Of a DNA stretch of 24,622 bases, positions 16,689-22,403 are shown piece after piece. A program made the position numbers and the translations under genes. The DNA comes from a virus, in IMG/VR virus record IMGVR_UViG_3300022542_000207, positions 1 through 24,622 of that record; one strand, 5' to 3'. The notes beneath the pieces are model-generated. The model made no database searches. It saw only the letters and a program-made list of their open reading frames with translations, and was not told the DNA's origin. Every line of letters begins with the position of its first letter. Position 1 is the first letter of the stretch.

Positions 16689-17096
16689 ATGGGAAAAATA
16701 ATAACATTTTTAGGACATCTTTTAAGTTTGTTTTTAACTTTTATTGCACCAATGCAGGTGTATTTAATAGTGACTTTTGTCAACATCTTTATTGATTTTG
16801 GTTTAGGTGTTTATAAAGCAATTATTTATGACAAGAAAAAATGGAGTAGAGAAAAATTAATGCTTACTTTTCAAAGTCTAATATTGTTTTTTGTAGCTTT
16901 TTCAATGGGGTTGATTATGGAAACTTTTTTAGTTCCTTCTTTACCAATTGTTGTAACGATTGCGATAACAATCAATACATTCTTCTTTTTTAGAAGTTTA
17001 AAAAAAATAAGTTTAATGACAGGTACAGACGTACTATCAAATATTGTTAAATTGTTTAAAAAATCATATGACAATAATAATGGAAAAGACAAATAA
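16689..17096 (+). CDS. phage holin-like membrane protein
   Basis: A 135-residue protein with three or four hydrophobic segments: about 3-22 (ITFLGHLLSLFLTFIAP), 23-42 (VYLIVTFVNIFIDFGLGVY), 58-76 (LTFQSLILFFVAFSMGLIM) and 80-103 (PSLPIVVTIAITINTFFFF). The central VNIFIDFGLGVYKAIIYDKKKWSREK resembles the iDf.TGi...k....+S.k pattern of holins found in Bacteroidota phages. Holins open the inner membrane at lysis. I chose the ATG at 16689 (MGKIIT) because of the A-rich leader; in-frame ATGs at 16659 and 16626 would add 10 or 21 polar residues, and 16626 also has an A-rich leader. No endolysin is seen in the window. Confidence 0.65.
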   Translation: MGKIITFLGHLLSLFLTFIAPMQVYLIVTFVNIFIDFGLGVYKAIIYDKKKWSREKLMLTFQSLILFFVAFSMGLIMETFLVPSLPIVVTIAITINTFFFFRSLKKISLMTGTDVLSNIVKLFKKSYDNNNGKDK

Positions 17097-17460
17097 AATA
17101 TACGCAATTAGGAGATATATGACATTAGAAGAAATGTTAGATGATGAATTTGGTGAAATATATTATATCGGGAAAACGAATAAAGATGAATTATATGAGA
17201 GATTAAATCAACATAGAGTTGATAAAACATTTACAGTTAAGACTGAATGGTTGAAAAATAATAAACATGAAATTATTTTGATTGAAGATGATTTAGAAGA
17301 TTGGGAGGTAGTAGAAAGAGAGCAGTACTGGATAACATATTTTGGAACTCATTTAAAACTGAATAGGATACGAGCCAAGAAAGTAAATGTTAAAGATGGT
17401 ATAGATGCTATGAAAAGAGCCAAACAAATAATAAAAGATATGAAAAAAGCTAACAATTAA
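17080..17460 (+). CDS. GIY-YIG nuclease domain protein
   Basis: A 126-residue protein. KIYAI (6-10) and YYIG (28-31) form the GIY-YIG pair, with Arg41 in LYERLNQH, a Glu in VVEREQYWITYF (79-88) and Asn95 in HLKLN at the other conserved places. The whole core is present, so it may be an active single-domain endonuclease; no DNA-binding module follows except a basic helical tail (MKRAKQIIKDMKKANN). It overlaps the end of the holin-like gene by 17 bases; ATGs at 17044 and 17068 would overlap more. It may be a free-standing homing-type enzyme or take part in phage DNA processing. Confidence 0.75.
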   Translation: MEKTNKIYAIRRYMTLEEMLDDEFGEIYYIGKTNKDELYERLNQHRVDKTFTVKTEWLKNNKHEIILIEDDLEDWEVVEREQYWITYFGTHLKLNRIRAKKVNVKDGIDAMKRAKQIIKDMKKANN

Positions 17461-17473
17461 TTGTTAGCTTTTT
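17444..17473. terminator. bidirectional terminator between converging gene blocks
   Basis: A perfect palindrome: AAAAAGCTAACAA (17444-17456), loop TTAA, TTGTTAGCTTTTT (17461-17473). Each strand ends in a T tract. The stop codons of both the GIY-YIG gene (17458-17460) and the acetyltransferase gene (17464-17466 on the - strand) lie inside it, so it closes both the late rightward and early leftward transcripts. Confidence 0.9.
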
Positions 17474-17799
17474 CTTTTTAACCAATGATATATTTCATCA
17501 TCATCATCATCATAAAATTCAAAACCAGTTTTTTTCAAAGTTTCGTTGTGTGGATTATCCTTTTTTAATTTTGTAAATAAAGGTTTATCAATATCATTAC
17601 AAACTTTTAATCTTATATCAACTAATATCTTTCCATAACCAAGACCCCGATATTTAGGAATAACCCAACCTCCAACTAATGTTAATTCTTCATCTAATTC
17701 TTCAACAGCTCCTGATGCTACTATTATATTATCTTCCATTATTATAAATTTGAATGATTTATGATAATCCCATTGTTCTACCCAATTATATATTTTCAT
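17464..17799 (-). CDS. GNAT family N-acetyltransferase
   Basis: A 111-residue protein with the acetyl-CoA binding motif A of the GNAT family: LTLVGGWVIPKYRGLGYGKILV, with the R-G-x-G-x-G loop at residues 51-56. It is followed by a DNPHNETLKKTGFEFY segment, the usual helix-and-turn before the last strand. The protein is short for the family (usually 140-180) but has the core. The substrate cannot be told; phage GNATs may modify host proteins, toxins or the phage's own products. Its ATG overlaps the end of the upstream gene by 14 bases. It is the last gene of the leftward block and ends in the bidirectional terminator. Confidence 0.75.
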   Translation of the reverse strand: MKIYNWVEQWDYHKSFKFIIMEDNIIVASGAVEELDEELTLVGGWVIPKYRGLGYGKILVDIRLKVCNDIDKPLFTKLKKDNPHNETLKKTGFEFYDDDDDEIYHWLKRKS

Positions 17800-18019
17800 C
17801 TAAGAATTTTTTGATTTTTTCTTTTCTTTCTCTGATTAATCTTTCAGAATAATAATCTGATAAACCAGATCTATTTAAATTACCAAAATAAAAAGCCATA
17901 TCTGTTATTTCATCATCATAGTTTATAAATCTTTTCACTTGTTCTATTGTTAGTTTATCCATATTCTCAATAGTTACTATTATACCTCGTAAATCATCAT
18001 CTATATATTTATTCATCAT
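17786..18019 (-). CDS. hypothetical early protein with RKEKIKKFLDEN tail
   Basis: A 77-residue protein of unknown function, starting MMNKYIDDDLRG. The middle (YFGNLNRSGLSDYYSERLI) is polar and aromatic. The C-terminus ERLIRERKEKIKKFLDENI resembles the ends of three other small leftward proteins in this window (genes at 18077, 19109 and 20419). It overlaps the acetyltransferase start by 14 bases, so the two are probably translated from one mRNA. The first two codons are both ATG; either may be used. Confidence 0.6.
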   Translation of the reverse strand: MMNKYIDDDLRGIIVTIENMDKLTIEQVKRFINYDDEITDMAFYFGNLNRSGLSDYYSERLIRERKEKIKKFLDENI

Positions 18020-18076
18020 ATGTTTCTATCTTTATTTTTCTCTTTTTTCTTTAACTTCTCAATTTCTTTATTATTA

Positions 18077-18271
18077 TTATAAATTATTTTCATTAAACTT
18101 AGTTATCTTGTCTTGAATCTCTTTTCTCAACATTTCTTTAGACTTAGGTATCTCTTGTTCAATAGTCTCTGAGAACTCTTCCCAGTTATCTTTCTGAGCA
18201 TCTGAGAACTCTTCCCATTCTAATTCAAATTGATACATTGTTTCGTCTCTTTCGTTTTGTGGTGTTTTCAT
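18077..18271 (-). CDS. hypothetical acidic early protein with WEEFS repeat
   Basis: A 64-residue, strongly acidic, helical protein. It contains two copies of an 11-residue unit, WEEFSDAQKDN and WEEFSETIEQE, encoded by a 17-base direct repeat (18168-18184 and 18201-18217). The C-terminus LRKEIQDKITKFNEN is a looser version of the K-I-x-K-F-x-E-N tail of nearby genes. The start has the full house context AAACAATTATGAAAAC and is preceded by a promoter-like element at 18290. Small acidic phage proteins sometimes mimic DNA or bind host enzymes, but nothing here shows that. Confidence 0.65.
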   Translation of the reverse strand: MKTPQNERDETMYQFELEWEEFSDAQKDNWEEFSETIEQEIPKSKEMLRKEIQDKITKFNENNL

Positions 18272-18289
18272 AATTGTTTCTTTCTTTTG

Positions 18290-18304
18290 TAGTATATATT
18301 AAAT
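18290..18304 (-). promoter_or_regulatory. early promoter-like element (A)
   Basis: On the - strand ATTTAATATATACTA, identical over 15 bases to part of the element at 20382, 19 bases before the start codon at 18271. The upstream half of the family motif (GAGAACTATAAG) is not conserved here. Confidence 0.45.
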
Positions 18305-18322
18305 CCTAAATATGGGGTTTTT

Positions 18323-18688
18323 TTACTTTTTATTATTTCTTTCTAATAATAATAAAGTAACTTTAAATTTTTCTTCTGGTGTTAATTCATCATATGATCT
18401 ACCTTTCAAATCAAGTGGTTCAGCTAAAAACTCAACTCTTTCTTTTTTAGCTTTCTGTTCAGCTTTTATTTTTTTCTTATTAGCTTTTCTTTTAGGTTTT
18501 GTAACATCATAATAATAATTTCTTAAATATTGTTTTTTATCTACCCTTTCTTCTATATTAAGATTGTTTTTTCTACATACTTTACACTTATTTAGATAAC
18601 CATCAGTATATCTTGCTTCCCTATGGAAATCAGAAAACACTTTTTCTTCTTTACAAATCTTACATATTTTTTTATCTACCTTTTCCAT
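18323..18688 (-). CDS. zinc-ribbon type protein (two CxxC pairs), hypothetical
   Basis: A 121-residue protein with C9-x2-C12 and C35-x2-C38 in ICKICKEEKVFSDFHREARY...GYLNKCKVCRK. This zinc-binding pattern often precedes HNH nuclease domains in phage proteins. No HNH domain follows; instead there is a highly basic stretch (KPKRKANKKKIKAEQKAKKE) and a helical end with EPLDLKGRSYDELTPEEK. DNA or RNA binding is likely (inference). The longer frame from 18754 would translate through a terminator hairpin, so the ATG at 18688 (MEKVDKK) is chosen. Confidence 0.65.
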   Translation of the reverse strand: MEKVDKKICKICKEEKVFSDFHREARYTDGYLNKCKVCRKNNLNIEERVDKKQYLRNYYYDVTKPKRKANKKKIKAEQKAKKERVEFLAEPLDLKGRSYDELTPEEKFKVTLLLLERNNKK

Positions 18689-18700
18689 AAAATTATCTAT

Positions 18701-18734
18701 AAAAAAAGGGTGACTCTCCGAAAGAAAGTCACCC
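18701..18734 (-). terminator. leftward rho-independent terminator
   Basis: On the - strand GGGTGACT (18734-18727), an 11-base loop, AGTCACCC (18715-18708), then seven T (18707-18701). It lies after the lipoprotein gene and only 13 bases before the start of the zinc-ribbon gene. Confidence 0.85.
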
Positions 18735-18774
18735 CATAAAACATACAATAGCACAAAGATGTTTTGTTAATTGT

Positions 18775-19104
18775 TTACCATTCATTAATATTTTCTAAAC
18801 ATAAAGTATCACCATTATCAAGATAATAGAAATATTCTTCACCGTTTATATCCCTTGTTGGGAATGATTCTTCATAATTCCTTCTATATATTTTTATTGG
18901 ATTGTTAGTTGTATGGTTTTCTAACACTACCCAATAATCCGCAATATGGTTATTATCAACCAATAAGGTATCTAAACCAGAATCTATTACTACTCCACAA
19001 TTATTTATTTCTATAACATCGTTATTATAAATTGGTTGAATTTCTTCTTTCTTACAGGAGAACATTACTGCTACTATCCCGATTATTAATAATATTTTCT
19101 TCAT
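18775..19104 (-). CDS. phage-encoded lipoprotein
   Basis: A 109-residue protein with a clear lipoprotein signal: basic start MKK, hydrophobic core ILLIIGIVAVMF and lipobox ending in Cys17 (VMFSC) followed by KKEE. The mature part is acidic and beta-rich (DVIEINNCGVVIDSGLDTLL, EEYFYYLDNGDTLCLENINEW) with two more Cys. It would be exported and anchored in a membrane. Being in the early block, a superinfection-exclusion role is one possibility; an outer-membrane spanin is less likely because it is far from the holin. Neither is shown by sequence. It starts 4 bases after the stop of the 43-residue gene and ends before a terminator. Confidence 0.75.
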   Translation of the reverse strand: MKKILLIIGIVAVMFSCKKEEIQPIYNNDVIEINNCGVVIDSGLDTLLVDNNHIADYWVVLENHTTNNPIKIYRRNYEESFPTRDINGEEYFYYLDNGDTLCLENINEW

Positions 19105-19108
19105 AATT

Positions 19109-19240
19109 TTATTTATTTTCTTTTAAAAAATTTTCTATTTTATCTTTTCTTCTTAAAATCTTTCCATATTCTAAAGATTCTTTTAATTCTTGTTGAATTT
19201 CTTTCAATTCTTCTTTCGCTTTTTTTAATTCTTCACTCAT
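19109..19240 (-). CDS. small helical protein (43 aa), hypothetical
   Basis: A short ORF, MSEELKKAKEELKEIQQELK to the end ILRRKDKIENFLKENK, predicted to be one long charged helix with coiled-coil spacing. It sits directly after a Bacteroidota-type promoter (19271-19302) and 4 bases before the lipoprotein start, and ends in TAA, so it is likely the first gene of a two-gene unit. Its C-terminus shares the KI..FL.EN tail with the genes at 17786 and 20419. Function unknown. Confidence 0.6.
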   Translation of the reverse strand: MSEELKKAKEELKEIQQELKESLEYGKILRRKDKIENFLKENK

Positions 19241-19270
19241 TATACTATTGTTATTTGTTTATATATACGA

Positions 19271-19302
19271 CAAATATAATGAAAAGTTTCATTTTCACCA
19301 AA
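19271..19302 (-). promoter_or_regulatory. host-type (Bacteroidota) promoter
   Basis: On the - strand TTTG (19302-19299), 20 bases, then TATATTTG (19278-19271). This fits the known -33 TTTG / -7 TANNTTTG pattern read by the Bacteroidota housekeeping sigma factor. It lies 31 bases before the start of the 43-residue gene and would express it and the lipoprotein. Confidence 0.65.
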
Positions 19303-19306
19303 TATT

Positions 19307-19561
19307 TTATAATAAATTTTTATTTTTTTTCACACACCAAGTATGGCAGCCTTCTTCATGATTTACTACATATCTTGCTTCTGTTTCATCAATATATGTC
19401 ATTGTTTGTGGTGATAATGGTGATATTGTATTATCATGTGGATAAAAATATTCATCATCTTGACATTGTGATTCTGCCCAATTAATATAAAAAGAATTAT
19501 AATCAAATTCTTTTTTATTTTTAAATATCTTCTTTATTAATGTTGTTATTATTCCTATCAT
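19307..19561 (-). CDS. hypothetical early protein (84 aa)
   Basis: An 84-residue protein I do not recognise. The N-terminus MIGIITTLIKKIFKNKKEF is an amphipathic, basic helix that could sit on a membrane surface. The rest is acidic and aromatic (YINWAESQCQDDEYFYPHDN) and ends with HEEGCHTWCVKKNKN, where Cys/His residues (H-x3-C-H-x2-C) might bind a metal. Its start lies within the end of the upstream gene (41-base overlap), so expression is probably coupled. Confidence 0.55.
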   Translation of the reverse strand: MIGIITTLIKKIFKNKKEFDYNSFYINWAESQCQDDEYFYPHDNTISPLSPQTMTYIDETEARYVVNHEEGCHTWCVKKNKNLL

Positions 19562-19793
19562 TCTTATCTAATTTATTTTTAAATTTCTCAATCGTTGTTA
19601 ATAAATCAATCGTTTTTTTATATTGTACATCATTACTATCACATAATAAATAAATATAAGTAGCAAGTTTCTGTATATTAGTAGCTTCTGATTTAAATAT
19701 AGCTTCTTCTACTTCTGTTAATGATCTTTCAAAAGAACCATTTAATTCATTATCTATTATATCATTATCTTGTATAGTTTTCTTATTTTTCAT
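19521..19793 (-). CDS. hypothetical early protein (90 aa)
   Basis: A 90-residue, helical protein of unknown function: NGSFERSLTEVEEAIFKSEA, then IQKLATYIYLLCDSNDVQYKKTIDLLTTIEKF and an Asn/Lys-rich tail. The ATG at 19793 has the strong context AAACAATTATGAAAAA; an upstream ATG at 19829 lies within the previous gene and has no such leader. It overlaps the preceding 56-residue gene by 11 bases and the following gene by 41 bases, a tightly packed early cluster. Confidence 0.6.
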   Translation of the reverse strand: MKNKKTIQDNDIIDNELNGSFERSLTEVEEAIFKSEATNIQKLATYIYLLCDSNDVQYKKTIDLLTTIEKFKNKLDKNDRNNNNINKEDI

Positions 19794-19953
19794 AATTGTT
19801 TTTTTGTTTTTTTGTTTCACATTTATCATCTTCTAAATGGATTAATGTTTCTATTTTAGAATCTAATGAATCTAATTTTTTTTCTATTGTGTATTGGTTT
19901 AATTGTATTAAAATACACATAAAATATATACTTATTATTATTATTCCTTTCAT
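19783..19953 (-). CDS. small membrane-anchored coiled-coil protein (56 aa)
   Basis: A short ORF starting MKGIIIISIYFMCILIQLNQ, a single hydrophobic segment of about 15-17 residues that could be a membrane anchor. A heptad-like stretch IEKKLDSLDSKIETLIHLED and a polar, Lys-rich end follow. The start has the house context AAACAATTATGAAAG, and the gene begins 7 bases after the stop side of the previous one and overlaps the next start by 11 bases. It therefore fits the packed early cluster well. Function unknown; i-spanin-like topology is noted, but lysis genes are elsewhere. Confidence 0.6.
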   Translation of the reverse strand: MKGIIIISIYFMCILIQLNQYTIEKKLDSLDSKIETLIHLEDDKCETKKQKNNYEK

Positions 19954-19959
19954 AATTGT

Positions 19960-20361
19960 TTATTTCTTTTCAAATTTTTTTGTTTCTAAATTAAAAACTT
20001 CAAGACCATCTTTAAGTATTCTTAATTCTGATTTATAAAAGTTCTCCATCGTTTCAGAACTTTCTTGTAATTTCTTTTCAGCTTCTTCAATTCTTTTTTG
20101 ATCGTTATATTGTTTCTGTTGAACCTTCATATATTCTTTATTCTTCTGATAATACTCTTGAAGATAAGCTTTACGTTTTTCTTTATGTTTCTCATTCGAA
20201 CGATATTGAGTGTCTCGAAACATCTCTTTATTCTCAGCATAATATTCTGGATCATAATCCGTTAAACCCGCTTTCTTTCTATTCTCGTAATACTCTTTCT
20301 TTTTACCAGGATTAAACAACAACCATTGTTTGTTGTATTCATATCTTTGTTTTTTTGTCAT
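19960..20361 (-). CDS. basic Tyr/Lys-rich hypothetical protein
   Basis: A 133-residue, highly charged helical protein. The first 85 residues repeat a loose Y-x-x-N-K theme (RYEYNKQWLLFNPGKKKEYY, YYAENKEMFRDTQYRSNEKH, YYQKNKEYMKVQQKQY), of a kind seen in phage proteins next to or fused to HNH nucleases and often proposed to bind DNA. Residues about 90-120 look like a coiled coil (IEEAEKKLQESSETMENFYK). It follows the promoter-like element B at 20382 and is the first gene of the cluster that runs to 19307. Function unknown. Confidence 0.6.
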   Translation of the reverse strand: MTKKQRYEYNKQWLLFNPGKKKEYYENRKKAGLTDYDPEYYAENKEMFRDTQYRSNEKHKEKRKAYLQEYYQKNKEYMKVQQKQYNDQKRIEEAEKKLQESSETMENFYKSELRILKDGLEVFNLETKKFEKK

Positions 20362-20381
20362 AATCTTAGTTTGTTTTATAG

Positions 20382-20422
20382 TATATATTAAATACTTATA
20401 GTTCTCTTTAGAAATATATTAA
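20382..20422 (-). promoter_or_regulatory. early promoter-like element (B), 41-bp repeat copy 1
   Basis: Identical over 41 bases to 20822-20862. On the - strand it begins with the stop codon of the upstream gene (TTAATATATTTC), then AAAGAGAACTATAAGTATTT and AATATATA, and lies 21 bases before the ATG at 20361. Its position before gene starts and its likeness to elements A, D, E and F argue for a promoter. Confidence 0.6.
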
Positions 20423-20805
20423 TTTTCTTTTAAGAATTTAGCTATTTTTCTTTTTCTAATTTCTGAACATACACCATTATATAATTGTATTATATAATCT
20501 TCGTGACCATCTTTATATTCTATTTCCAATTCCAATTCTCTCATATATTCTATTCCTAATCTTTCGCTATTATAATCCACTCTCAATAACTCTAATTCAT
20601 CTCTCAATAATTCACTAAGATCATATCCACTAAATATTTTCTCATAGTAAGGTAATTCTTCATAGAGTATATTATACGCTCTATGTTTCTCTGTGTTGAT
20701 ATTCTTATAAATATCTTTCTTCTTATTTAAGAATCTATACTTTTCTAAATCATTAAAGTTTTTTATTTCACCTTTATATTTTATATACCATTTTTTATAA
20801 TTCAT
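20419..20805 (-). CDS. hypothetical early protein (128 aa)
   Basis: A 128-residue helical protein not recognised. It begins MNYKKWYIKYKGEIKNFNDL with many Tyr and Lys, and has an acidic central part (GYDLSELLRDELELLRVDYN, YMRELELEIEYKDGHEDYII). It ends CSEIRKRKIAKFLKEN, the tail shared with the genes at 17786 and 19109. Its stop codon lies inside the 41-bp repeat at 20382, and its start follows the second copy at 20822. So it forms a single-gene unit with a near-identical control element on each side. Confidence 0.65.
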   Translation of the reverse strand: MNYKKWYIKYKGEIKNFNDLEKYRFLNKKKDIYKNINTEKHRAYNILYEELPYYEKIFSGYDLSELLRDELELLRVDYNSERLGIEYMRELELEIEYKDGHEDYIIQLYNGVCSEIRKRKIAKFLKEN

Positions 20806-20821
20806 AATTATTATTTTATTT

Positions 20822-20862
20822 TATATATTAAATACTTATAGTTCTCTTTAGAAATATATTAA
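20822..20862 (-). promoter_or_regulatory. early promoter-like element (C), 41-bp repeat copy 2
   Basis: Second copy of the 41-bp repeat, 17 bases before the ATG at 20805. On the - strand its first TAA is the stop codon of the helicase gene, as copy 1 supplies the stop of the 128-residue gene. Confidence 0.6.
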
Positions 20863-22337
20863 GGATGTTTTATTTTTTTACTTTCTAATATTTCTAAAAT
20901 AGATACCCCACCATTTGATATATTACTTGTTGCGTAATTATCATATACTTCTTGTTTGATTTTAACTAAGCTTCTATTTGAATGAGCATTAGTATAATAG
21001 ACATCTCTTTTATATTCTATTGTTGGAATATTTAAAACTGTTTTACATTTCTTTCTTTTAGATTGTGTTGAAGATTTAATCAACGCTTTTGTAACACCGT
21101 CTTGATCATTCTTATTAAATTCCATATCAACATCAACACTATCTTTCAACATAGTTAATACATCAGCAGATGATAACCAACATTCTACTCCATTATAATC
21201 TAATATTTCTGTTTCTAAAAGATTGATAGCTAATACATCTTTAGTTTTAAAGTTAGTCTTAACAACATACTCTCTGTTCTCCATTTCTAAATGATCCCAC
21301 AATTCTAAGAATAATACATTACCACCTGTTATTAATAAATGATATTGTTCTGACCATATCTTATCATAATCTATACCAGCGAATACTGAATCAAAATTAT
21401 TTTTCTCTTCATTATAGTTTCTTAATTTTTTATCTTGTAAATCAAATACTAAAAATCTTCTATTCTTAACATCATTACCATATATGAATTGATTATCATT
21501 AGTAGAGAATATCATTATTGATCTTGATAGTTTCTTTATATCATTGTTCCCACCTTTTGGTTTGATTTTAAAATCTTCTAATGATGTCATGTTCTTAAAT
21601 TGATTATGAGCTTTCTCTCCGATTCCAGATTCTTCGATAAATGTAACACAATAATCTGCTAACTTATCTTTGAATTTCCATTCGTCTTCATCTAACTTTG
21701 CATTCTCATTCATTAGATTAGCTTTCTTGAAACTACCAAATAATTCTTTTGTAATAAACTCAGTCTTACCTGTTCCTTCTAAACTTTTAAACACTGCTAC
21801 ATTCTCAGCTTTACCACCCAATCCTTTCTTCACTACACTAAACAATAAAGTTTTCATTTTCTTTTCATTCATATTAGTATCACCTTTACAATACTTAACA
21901 AATTGTTTTACAAATTTATCAGTTTCGCTCATAGCTTCTAAATCTTTTTTATCATAATTAAAATATAAACTATTAAAGAAATCTTTACTTGTATCAATTT
22001 CATTAGGTCTTCCTATTAGATTTAATGCGCTCTTCCAAGAAGTTTTATTAATTCCAAAACCTGCGCAATGTTTTGTTGGTACATTAGCTTTAACTATTGT
22101 AACCATACCAGATGATGAATGTTTATCTTCTTTGTTATATTCAAAATTAATTTCCCAATCACTATAATTAACATATTCATCAGAAACCTTTTCATCTCCT
22201 TTCTCCCATAAATCTCCTGGTATCTTATTATAAAAGCTATTTGAATATTTACAAAATCCTACTTGTATCTCTTTTTCTTCTAAGAAGTCTTTAATAATAT
22301 TTGTTGTCTTTGTGCTGTTTTTGTTATAAGTTTTCAT
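20859..22337 (-). CDS. replicative helicase, SF3/VapE-type ATPase
   Basis: A 492-residue protein. The ATPase core shows Walker A SLEGTGKT (185-192), Walker B DYCVTFIEESG (228-238), a sensor/motif C segment SIMIFSTND (273-281, Asn280) and an arginine-finger-like KNRRFLVFDL (291-300). This is the arrangement of virulence-associated-E and related phage/plasmid superfamily 3 helicases. The N-terminal 150 residues are of unknown role and may contact primase or origin. The C-terminal 130 residues may be a winged-helix type region. It would unwind DNA at the phage origin as a hexamer. The upstream gene encodes the primase, and the origin-like repeats lie 1.5 kb away. Confidence 0.8.
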   Translation of the reverse strand: MKTYNKNSTKTTNIIKDFLEEKEIQVGFCKYSNSFYNKIPGDLWEKGDEKVSDEYVNYSDWEINFEYNKEDKHSSSGMVTIVKANVPTKHCAGFGINKTSWKSALNLIGRPNEIDTSKDFFNSLYFNYDKKDLEAMSETDKFVKQFVKYCKGDTNMNEKKMKTLLFSVVKKGLGGKAENVAVFKSLEGTGKTEFITKELFGSFKKANLMNENAKLDEDEWKFKDKLADYCVTFIEESGIGEKAHNQFKNMTSLEDFKIKPKGGNNDIKKLSRSIMIFSTNDNQFIYGNDVKNRRFLVFDLQDKKLRNYNEEKNNFDSVFAGIDYDKIWSEQYHLLITGGNVLFLELWDHLEMENREYVVKTNFKTKDVLAINLLETEILDYNGVECWLSSADVLTMLKDSVDVDMEFNKNDQDGVTKALIKSSTQSKRKKCKTVLNIPTIEYKRDVYYTNAHSNRSLVKIKQEVYDNYATSNISNGGVSILEILESKKIKHP

Positions 22338-22352
22338 ATTGTTTTATTTGTT

Positions 22353-22394
22353 TTTGTTTTATAAGTTATATATCTTAAAGTATATCTTCCCTCT
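22353..22394 (-). promoter_or_regulatory. early promoter-like element (D)
   Basis: On the - strand GAGGGAAGATATACTTTAAG, then ATATATAACTTATAAAACAAA, ending 16 bases before the helicase start at 22337. The second half is nearly the same as element E and the rightward element F. Confidence 0.55.
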
Positions 22395-22403
22395 GTGTTT
22401 ATT

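Noticed and set aside
18016-18093. 25-residue Lys-rich micro-ORF on the - strand, coupled by ATGA to the gene at 18019
   Set aside because: It starts inside the upstream gene, lacks the A-rich ACAATT leader and would be the only gene ending in TGA; it more likely is leader sequence.
18312-18512. 66-residue hydrophobic + strand frame resembling a membrane protein
   Set aside because: It is the complement of a Lys-rich gene (AAA codons read as TTT), which gives false Phe/Leu-rich frames; the same applies to frames at 19255, 19796 and 21670.
18689-18754. N-terminal extension of the zinc-ribbon gene to 18754
   Set aside because: The extension would translate through a terminator hairpin; the ATG at 18688 is the reasonable start.
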